16,191 nucleotides of DNA, taken from the NCBI GenBank assembly GCA_044225565.1, contig JBGAIL010000110.1, positions 1 through 16,191 on the forward strand. The letters run 5' to 3'. The notes below the pieces were generated by a model that saw nothing but the letters and a program-made list of their open reading frames with translations, searched no databases and was not told the origin of the DNA. The DNA comes from CAVXAE01 sp044225565. Its GTDB lineage: Bacteria > Pseudomonadota > Gammaproteobacteria > Steroidobacterales > Steroidobacteraceae. The translations under genes were made by a program, and so were the position numbers. Shown one piece after another: positions 6,509-13,470 of the stretch. How positions within the stretch are numbered: position 1 is the first letter of the stretch; each line of letters starts with the position of its first letter.

Positions 6509-7987
6509 ATGACGCGCTTCGTGCTCGCACTGGACCAGGGCACCACGAGCTCCCGCTCGATCCTGTTCGACGCCGCGGGCAATGCCGTCGCCACGGCGCA
6601 ACGCGAGTTCCCGCAATACTTCCCGCGATCGGGCTGGGTCGAGCACGACGCTCGCGAGATCTGGACGTCGCAGTCCGAGACCATCGCGGGCGCCCTCGCC
6701 TCGGCGCGCGCAAAGCCCGAAGACGTCGCGGCAGTCGGCATTTCGAATCAACGCGAGACGACGCTGCTGTGGGATCGCAAGAGCGGTGAGCCCGTCGCGC
6801 GCGCCATCGTCTGGCAGGACCGTCGCACTGCGGCAGCATGCGAGCAGCTGCGGGCAGAAGGCGTGGAACCGGAGATCTCGCGACGCACCGGCCTGTTGCT
6901 CGACCCGTACTTCTCCGGAACCAAGCTCGCGTGGCTGCTCGACAATGTGCCGGATGCGCGTCGCCGCGCCGAGCGCGGCGAGCTGTGCTTCGGCACGGTG
7001 GACAGCTGGCTCGCCTGGCAGCTCTCCGGCGGCAGATCCCACGTCACCGATGCGACCAACGCGAGCCGCACGCTGCTGTTCAACATCCACACGGGCGAAT
7101 GGGATGCGGACCTGTTGAAGATGATGCGCGTGCCGCGCGAATGCCTGCCTGAAGTGGTCGCAACCAGCGGAGCGAGCGGGCTCACCGCCAGCGTGCACGG
7201 CCGCGACGTTCCCTTGACCGGCATCGCAGGCGATCAGCAGGCGGCGCTGTTCGGCCAGACGTGCTTCACGCCGGGCATGGCGAAGAACACCTACGGCACG
7301 GGCTGTTTCCTGCTGATGAACACGGGCACGCAGCCGCTGACTTCACGGCATCGCCTGCTCACCACGGTAGCCTGGCGCCGCGAGCGCGATCACTACGCGC
7401 TGGAAGGCGGAGTGTTCGTCGGCGGAGCGGTGGTGCAATGGTTGCGCGACGGCCTTGGAATCATCGAGCGCTCGTCGGACGTGGAGAGTCTTGCTGCAAG
7501 CGTGCCGGACACCGCCGGCGTCTGCTTCGTGCCGGCATTCACCGGCCTCGGCAGCCCTCATTGGGATCCGCATGCGCGCGGCACCATCGTCGGACTTTCG
7601 CGAGGCAGCACTCGCGCGCACATCGCTCGCGCCGCGCTGGAAGCGATCGCGTTCCAGAGCGCGGAGCTGCTCGCGGCAATGCAGAGCGATGCGGCGCAAC
7701 CGCTCGTCGAATTGCGCGTGGATGGCGGCGCCACCGCCAACGATCTGCTGATGCAGTTCCAGGCGGACATTCTCGGCGTGCCGGTAGTGAGACCGCGAAT
7801 CACCGAGACCACCGCGCTCGGCGCCGCATATCTCGCCGGGCTGGCGACGGGATTCTGGAAGTCCACCGATGAGCTCTCGCGGAACTGGCAGGTGGACCGG
7901 CGCTTCGAGCCGCAGATGAGCCGGGATCAGGCACAGGCCCGCATGCATGAGTGGGCCCGTGCCGTGAGGATGAGTCGCGCTCAGTGA
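6509..7987 (+). CDS. glpK: glycerol kinase
   Basis: Glycerol kinase phosphorylates glycerol with ATP to give sn-glycerol-3-phosphate, the substrate of GlpD encoded just upstream. The 492-residue cytoplasmic protein has normal length. Family hallmarks are the phosphate-binding DQGTTSSR (residues 9-16), GISNQRETTLLWDR, IVWQDRRT, the glycerol-contacting FGTVDSWLAWQLSGG, GIAGDQQAALFGQ, MAKNTYGTGCFLLMNTG, FVPAFTGLGSPHWD and VDGGATANDLLMQFQAD, typical of FGGY carbohydrate kinases. A GAGGAG ribosome binding site lies 8 nt before the ATG, in contrast to the glpD start. The 42-nt gap to glpD holds no promoter I can recognise, so I infer co-transcription. No glpF or glpR is seen in the window. The stop codon overlaps that of the convergent peptidase gene, with no terminator hairpin between them. 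Confidence 0.97.
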   Translation: MTRFVLALDQGTTSSRSILFDAAGNAVATAQREFPQYFPRSGWVEHDAREIWTSQSETIAGALASARAKPEDVAAVGISNQRETTLLWDRKSGEPVARAIVWQDRRTAAACEQLRAEGVEPEISRRTGLLLDPYFSGTKLAWLLDNVPDARRRAERGELCFGTVDSWLAWQLSGGRSHVTDATNASRTLLFNIHTGEWDADLLKMMRVPRECLPEVVATSGASGLTASVHGRDVPLTGIAGDQQAALFGQTCFTPGMAKNTYGTGCFLLMNTGTQPLTSRHRLLTTVAWRRERDHYALEGGVFVGGAVVQWLRDGLGIIERSSDVESLAASVPDTAGVCFVPAFTGLGSPHWDPHARGTIVGLSRGSTRAHIARAALEAIAFQSAELLAAMQSDAAQPLVELRVDGGATANDLLMQFQADILGVPVVRPRITETTALGAAYLAGLATGFWKSTDELSRNWQVDRRFEPQMSRDQAQARMHEWARAVRMSRAQ

Positions 7988-10076
7988 TCCGGTGCGTCCA
8001 TCAGGCGGCGCGCGAGGTAGGTGAACTCCAGCGCTTGCCGCTTGGCCCGCTCGCGCAGATTCGCCGCCGCGGAATGCCCGCCGTCGGTGTTCTCGTAATA
8101 GAGGTACGGCATGTCGAGGCTTTCCATCTTCGCCGCGAACTTGCGCGCGTGTCCCGGGTGCACGCGATCGTCCTTCGTCGAGGTGAGGATCAGCGGCAGC
8201 GGGAAATCGTCGCGCTTCTTCAGGTTCTGGTACGGCGAAAGCTTCTCGAGCCACGCCCGCTCCGCGGGCACGTCCGGCGAGCCGTACTCGTCCACCCACG
8301 AGGCGCCGGCGAGCAGGCCAGATAGCGCAGCATATCGAGCAGCGGCACCTGCACCACCACGGCGTGGAAGAGCTCCGGCCGCTGCGTGAGCATCACGCCC
8401 ATCAGCAGGCCGCCGTTCGAGCCGCCCTCGATGCCGAGCCGCTGCGGCGAGGTGATCTTGCGCTGGATCAGGTCTTCGGCGACGGCGATGAAATCGTCGT
8501 ACACGACCTGGCGATGGGTCTTCAGGCCCGCCTGGTGCCAGGCCGGCCCGAACTCGCCGCCGCCGCGGATGTTGGCGAGCACGAAGACGCCGCCCTTGTC
8601 GAGCCACAGCTGCCCGATGGTGGCCGAGTACGAAGGCAGCATCGACACCTGGAAGCCGCCATACGCGTAGAGCAGCGTGGGCGCATTGCCGTCGGCCGAG
8701 AAGTTCTTCGAGCGCACCACGAAATACGGCACCTTCGTGCCGTCCCGCGAAGTGGCTTCGAGCTGCTCGGTGACGTAGCGGCTGGCGTCGAACTTCGCCG
8801 GCAGGCTCTTGGAGGTCTCCACCGCATTGGTGGGCACGTTCACGGCATACAGCGTGGTCGGCCGCAGGAAATCCTGGTACGCCACGAACGCGGTATCCGA
8901 ATCCGGATCGGTGGTGACGATGTTGACGGCGCCGTTGTCCGGCAATTCGAGCGGTGCGTACGTCCACCGGCCGTGCGCGAAACTGAAGCGCAACACGCGG
9001 CCACGCACGTTCGAATAGCTCGCGACCAGTACGCCGGAACGCGTACCCGATACTTCGTCGATGGAGTCGCGCGGGCCCGGCGTGAACAGATTGACGATGG
9101 GCGGCGCCTCCGCCGCGGCCTGCGCCAGCGGCATCGAGACGAGTGCCCCGCTCTTCCAGGCCTTGCCGCCGATCTTCCAGTCCTCGTCGATGCTGAAGAC
9201 CAGCTGCCCCTGATGGAGCGCATGCAGGTTCGCCTTCGCAGGAAGCGTGATGCGCGAGACCTCGCCCTTCGGGCCCAGCAGCCACCAGCTCGTGGTGAAG
9301 AACGTATCCGCCTCGCGGATGCCGACCAGCCGCTGGCCGTGCTCGCCTTCGATGCTGAAAGGCGAGACGCCGACGTCCGTCGCCTGTCCGCGATGGATCT
9401 CCTTCGCCTCCGCGAGCGGCTGTCCGCGCGACCACTGCTTCACGATGTAGGGATAGCCCGACTCCGTGAGCGAGCCCTCGCCCCAATCCGTGGCGACGAG
9501 CAGGGTGTTGGCGTCTTTCCAGGTGACGTCCGACTTCGCCTCCGGCACCACGAAGCCGTTCTCGACGAAGGCGCGAGTGGCAACGTCGAACTCGCGATAC
9601 ACCGACGCGTCCTTGCCGCCATCCGAGAGCACCACCATGCAGAGGCGTCCCTGCGGAAGCAGGCATTCCACACCCTTGAAGACCCAGTTCCTGCCCTCGG
9701 CCTTCGCCAGCTCGTCGACATCGAGCAGTGTCTGCCATTCGGGCGCCGGGGTGCGGTAGGAATCGAGCGGGGTGCGGCGCCACACGCCGCGCACGTTCAC
9801 ATCGTCCTGCCAGAAGTTGTAGATGAAGCCATCGCGCAGCGCGCCCATGGGGATGCGGCTCTTGTCTTCGGCGATGGCGAGCGCGGCGTCGAAGTTCTGC
9901 TGGTAGCGCGGATCCCTGGTGAGCTCGCCCAGGGAGTGGTCGTTCTGCGCGCGCACCCATTCCAGCGCCTTCGCGCCCTCCACGTCCTCCAGCCAGAGGA
10001 ACGGATCGTCTTCAGCGGACATGGCGGAGACGCTGGCGAGCGCCAGGACGGCGAGGAGAACGGAGGATCGACGCAT
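7981..10076 (-). pseudogene. secreted prolyl oligopeptidase family (S9) serine peptidase, interrupted by a one-base frameshift
   Basis: The product starts with a signal peptide (MRRSSVLLAVLALASVSAMS), so it is periplasmic or exported, then has the S9A propeller opening DDPFLWLEDVEG. The propeller is followed by the alpha/beta-hydrolase domain, with VPYFVVRSKNF, LLYAYGGFQVSMLPSYS and the nucleophile motif GIEGGSNGGLLMG (Ser553). Read as given, the frame from 10076 stops at 8220 after 618 residues. The real C-terminus continues in the next frame: LLAGASWVDEYGSPDVP, SPYQNL, the catalytic Asp region TSTKDDRVHPGH and the catalytic His region TDGGHSAAA, ending at 7981. Adding one base near 8316-8317 restores a 698-residue protein, normal for the family, so the sequence carries a single-base loss. 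GAGGTG 5 nt upstream supports the start. The enzyme would cleave proline-containing peptides. The frameshift removes Asp and His, so if real it kills the enzyme; a sequencing error is equally or more likely. Confidence 0.9.
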
Positions 10077-10160
10077 ATGGGCACCTCATGAGAGGCTCGC
10101 ATTCTGCCATGCGGCGGCCTGGGTGGCGCCGTCAGTCAACCCGGATATGAGCTTTTCATC

Positions 10161-11518
10161 ATGAGCATCATCGGCTCTACAAGAAGTCCCGCGCGCTCGC
10201 CGAGCGCGCGATCACCAGCCGCCACCTCGTCGAGCAGGCGCTCGCAGCCATCCGTGACCAGGCAGGCGAAGGCGCACGGGCGTTCATCGCCGTGCACGAG
10301 ACCGAAGCCCTCGCAGCCGCCGAGCGCACGGATTCGCAACGCCGCGGCGGTGCAAAGCTGCCGACGCTCGCCGGGATACCGGTCTCGATCAAAGACAATT
10401 TCGACGAGGCGGGCCACGTCACCCTCGCCGGATCGATGGTGCTCGCCGGCTCGGCGAAGGCAGCCCGGGACGCGATCGTCGTGGAGCGCCTCCGCAACGC
10501 AGGTGCCATCCTCATCGGCCGCACCAACATGACCGAGTTCGCCTATTCGGGCCTCGGCATCAACCCGCACTACGGCACGCCGCGCAATGCCTTCGATCGC
10601 GTCACGGGCCGCCTTCCGGGCGGCTCCTCCTCCGGCGCGGCGATCTCCGTGACCGACGGCATGGCCATGGGCGCCATCGGCACCGATACCGGTGGCTCCA
10701 TTCGCATTCCGGCTGCGCTGAACGGCCTCGTGGGCTTCAAGCCCACCGCACGCCGCGTGCCTCTCGCAGGCGTGCTGCCGCTTTCCTGCTCCCTCGACTC
10801 AGCAGGGCCGCTCGCGCAAACCGTGGCGGAATGCGCGCTGCTCGATCAGGTGCTCGCCGGCGAGAGTCACGGCGCGCCGGAGGAGGAAATCCAGCTGCGC
10901 AGCCTGCGCCTGGCGGTGCCCAAGACCACTTTTCACGATGATCTGTCGGCCGAAGTCGCAGCTGCCTTCAGTGCCGCACTCTCGCGCCTGGCGGCGGCCG
11001 GTGCGCGCATCACGGAGCTGCCGATGGCGCAGCTCGCGCAGGCGGCCGAAGTGAATCCGCGCGGCGTGCTGGTTAGTGCGGAAGCCTACAGCTGGCACCG
11101 CCATCTGATTGCCAGCAGCGGCACGAGATACGACCCGAGATGCCCCCGCATTCGCGCCGGCGAAGGCGCACTCGCGGCCGACTACATCGAGCTGCTGCAA
11201 CGCCGCGCACGCTTCATCCGGGAGATCGAAGCCGCTGCCGCTGGATACGACGCGATGCTGATGCCCACCGTTGCCGACACCGCGCCGTCGATCGCCGAGG
11301 TGACGAAGGACGACGAGAGCTATTTCCGCTTCAACGGCCGCATGTTGCGCAACCCGGCGCTGGTGAACCTGTTCGACGGCTGCGCACTTTCGATTCCCTG
11401 CCACGAGCCCGGCCGCGCGCCGGTGGGATTGATGGTCGCCGGCACGCAGGGCACGGACCGGCGGATCCTCGCGATCGGCATGGCGGTGGAGCAGATCGTT
11501 CGGGCGCAGCCTCGCTGA
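10161..11518 (+). CDS. amidase-signature family amidohydrolase (start uncertain, possible N-terminal frameshift)
   Basis: The protein has the amidase-signature core: LAGIPVSIKDNFD with the catalytic lysine (codon 10391), GRLPGGSSSGAAISV with the cis-serine region (10622-10636), and GTDTGGSIRIPAALNGLVGF with the nucleophile serine (codon 10697). The C-terminal part ends with CHEPGRAPVGLMVAGTQGTD. Such enzymes hydrolyse amides; the substrate here is unknown, and a GatA role is not suggested because no gatB or gatC is adjacent. The N-terminal helix (LYKKSRALAERAITSRHLVE) reads in the same frame back to a TGA at 10148, but no ATG, GTG or TTG occurs in that frame until GTG 10292, which would cut off the helix. 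An ATG at 10161 is in another frame, and one extra base near 10171 would join it to the helix. The 5' end given is therefore a proposal. The gene diverges from the peptidase gene. Confidence 0.85.
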
Positions 11519-11528
11519 CCGACGCCGC

Positions 11529-11544
11529 GGGGCCGATCGGCCCC
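11529..11544. terminator. GC-rich hairpin after the amidase gene
   Basis: A perfect 16-nt palindrome (GGGGCC-GATC-GGCCCC) lies 10 nt after the amidase stop and about 20 nt before a -10-like CATACT (11565-11570) that could serve the downstream helicase. No T run follows, so it may be a weak terminator or just a stable RNA 3' end. It could separate amidase transcription from the helicase gene. Confidence 0.35.
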
Positions 11545-11600
11545 GGCCCGCCTCCGGAATTTGGCATACTCGCGCCCCGCCGCCGTCGAGTGCCTTCCCC

Positions 11601-13389
11601 TTGAGCGCAGAATCCGAGACGCCCCGCTTCAGCGAGCTGGGCTTGAGCCAGCCCATCCTCGATGCCCTGAAGACCGTGGGCTACGAGTCACCCTCCCCGA
11701 TCCAGGCCCGCACCATCCCGCTGCTGCTGGCCGGGTCGGATCTGCTGGGCCAGGCGCAGACCGGCACGGGCAAGACCGCCGCCTTCGCGCTGCCGGTCCT
11801 GGCGAAGATCGACGTGAAGCGCGCCGTTCCCCAGGCGCTGGTGCTCGTGCCGACCCGCGAGCTCGCGATCCAGGTGGCCGAAGCCTTCCAGCGCTACGCG
11901 GCGAACCTGAAGGGCTTCCACGTACTGCCCATCTACGGCGGCCAGAGCTATACGCCGCAGCTGAAAGGCCTGAAGCGCGGCCCGCAAGTGCAGATCAAGG
12001 TCGGCACGCCGGGGCGCGTGATGGACCACATGAAGAGCGGCGCGCTCGGGCTTTCCAGCCTGAGCGCCCTCGTACTCGACGAGGGTGACGAGATGCTGCA
12101 AATGGGCTTCGTCGACGACATCGAGTGGATCCTCGAGCAGTCGCCGGCCGGGCGGCAGGTCGCCCTCTTCTCCGCGACGCTGCCGGCCGCCATCCGGCGC
12201 ATCGCTTCGAAGCACATGCGCGATCCGGCCGAGATCACCATCCAGAATCGCGCCGGCACCACGCCCAGGATCCGCCAGCGCTACTGGCTGGTGAGCGGCA
12301 TCCACAAGCTGGATGCCCTCACGCGCGTGCTCGAGGCGGAGACGTTCGATGCCATGCTCGTGTTCGTCCGCACCAAGCTCGAGACGACCGAGCTCGCCGA
12401 GCGCCTGGAAGCGCGCGGCTTCGGCGCGGCGCCGCTCAACGGGGATATCCCGCAGGCGCAGCGGGAGCGCACCGTCGCTCGACTCAAAGCCGGCAAGCTG
12501 GACATTCTCGTCGCCACGGACGTCGCGGCGCGCGGACTGGACGTCGAACGTATCTCGCACGTGGTGAACTACGACATCCCCTACGATTCGGAGACCTACG
12601 TTCATCGCATCGGGCGCACGGGTCGCGCCGGCCGCAGCGGCGAAGCAATCCTGTTCGTCGCGCCGCGCGAGCGCAACATGCTGCGCATCATCGAACGGGT
12701 GACGCGGCAGCCGCTCGAGCTGATGAAACTGCCCACCCAGGATGACGTGAACCAGCGGCGGGTCGAGAAATTCAAGGAGCGCATCCGCGCCGCCGTGCAG
12801 AGCGGCGGCGGCAAGGTGTTCCAGCCGCTGCTCGAGGAGCTGGAGCGCGATCAGAACCTTCCCGCGATCGAGATCGCCGCTGCGCTGGCGAGCCTGCTGC
12901 AGGGCTCGAAGCCGTTCCTGCTCGCGCAGAAGGCGGATGGCAAGCCTTCACAGGCGCCCACGGGGGCATGGGCGGCGACGGAAGAGCCCGCTGCGCCAGC
13001 CGCGCCGACGGAGGAAAAGGCGCGCCGGCTGCAGAGCAGCACCGGCGCGAATCACGCAAGCCGCGCACGCGACGCCCACATGACGGCGGGCCGCCGATGG
13101 AAACCTTCGCGTGGAGATCGGCCACGCGCATCGCGTCCTGCCCGGCAACATCGTCGGCGCCATCGCGGGCGAAGCGGGCCTGGATGGCCGCCACATCGGG
13201 CACATCGACATCCGCGACGATCACAGCTTCGTGGATCTGCCGGTCGGCATGCCGAAGGAGATCTTCCACGAGCTGAAGAAAGTGAAGATCCGCGGCGTGG
13301 AGTTGCGCATCAGGCGCGTCGACGAGAAGCCGGCGCGGCCCGAGAAGCCTTCCCGCGCGGCTCGGAGAAAGCGGCTCGGGCGCAGGTGA
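11601..13389 (+). CDS. deaD: DEAD-box ATP-dependent RNA helicase, DeaD/CsdA type (two frameshifts in the C-terminal part)
   Basis: The helicase core is complete: Q motif (FSELGLSQPILDAL, then SPIQARTIP), Walker A AQTGTGKT (residues 52-59), PTRELAIQ, motif II, FSATLP, DVAARGLDVERISHVVNYD and HRIGRTGRAGRSG. Motif II reads DEGD (residues 160-163) rather than DEAD. The DeaD-specific middle part (NQRRVEKFKERIRAA) follows. In the given frame the C-terminus becomes arginine-rich nonsense and stops at 13424. The true DbpA-type RNA-binding domain (VEIGHAHRVLPGNIVGAIAG, VDLPVGMPKEIF) lies in another frame and ends at 13389. One extra base near 13015-13018 (AAAA) and one near 13108 restore about 596 residues. 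The enzyme remodels structured RNA in ribosome assembly and cold adaptation. TTG 11601 is the most plausible start (product begins MSAESETPRF), with no ribosome binding site; a CATACT -10-like element lies 30 nt upstream. Confidence 0.92.
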
Positions 13390-13470
13390 GGCGCGCGCGG
13401 CAGGCGATGGCATCCCAAGCCTGACCCGCCCGCCCACGCGGAAGGTGCGCCCCACGTGGAGCGTCGCGCG

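Noticed and set aside
4430..7198. 922-codon minus-strand ORF
   Set aside because: It lies antisense to glpD and glpK, which are both certain; its size comes from high GC and lack of stops, not coding constraint.
8364..10091. 575-codon plus-strand ORF opposite the peptidase
   Set aside because: Shadow of the prolyl oligopeptidase gene, with no recognisable motif or ribosome binding site.
10133..10138. TTGACT on the minus strand as -35 of the peptidase promoter
   Set aside because: The nearest -10-like sequence (CAGAAT near 10101-10106) is about 27 nt away, too far for a sigma70 promoter.
13110..13424. Arginine-rich C-terminal tail of the helicase in the original frame as a novel RNA-binding tail
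   Set aside because: The expected DbpA-type domain is present in the other frame over the same DNA, so the tail is a frameshift product.
13452..13459. CCACGTGG palindrome between the convergent helicase and amidohydrolase genes
   Set aside because: An 8-bp palindrome is expected by chance in GC-rich DNA; it has no T run and no second copy that I noticed.
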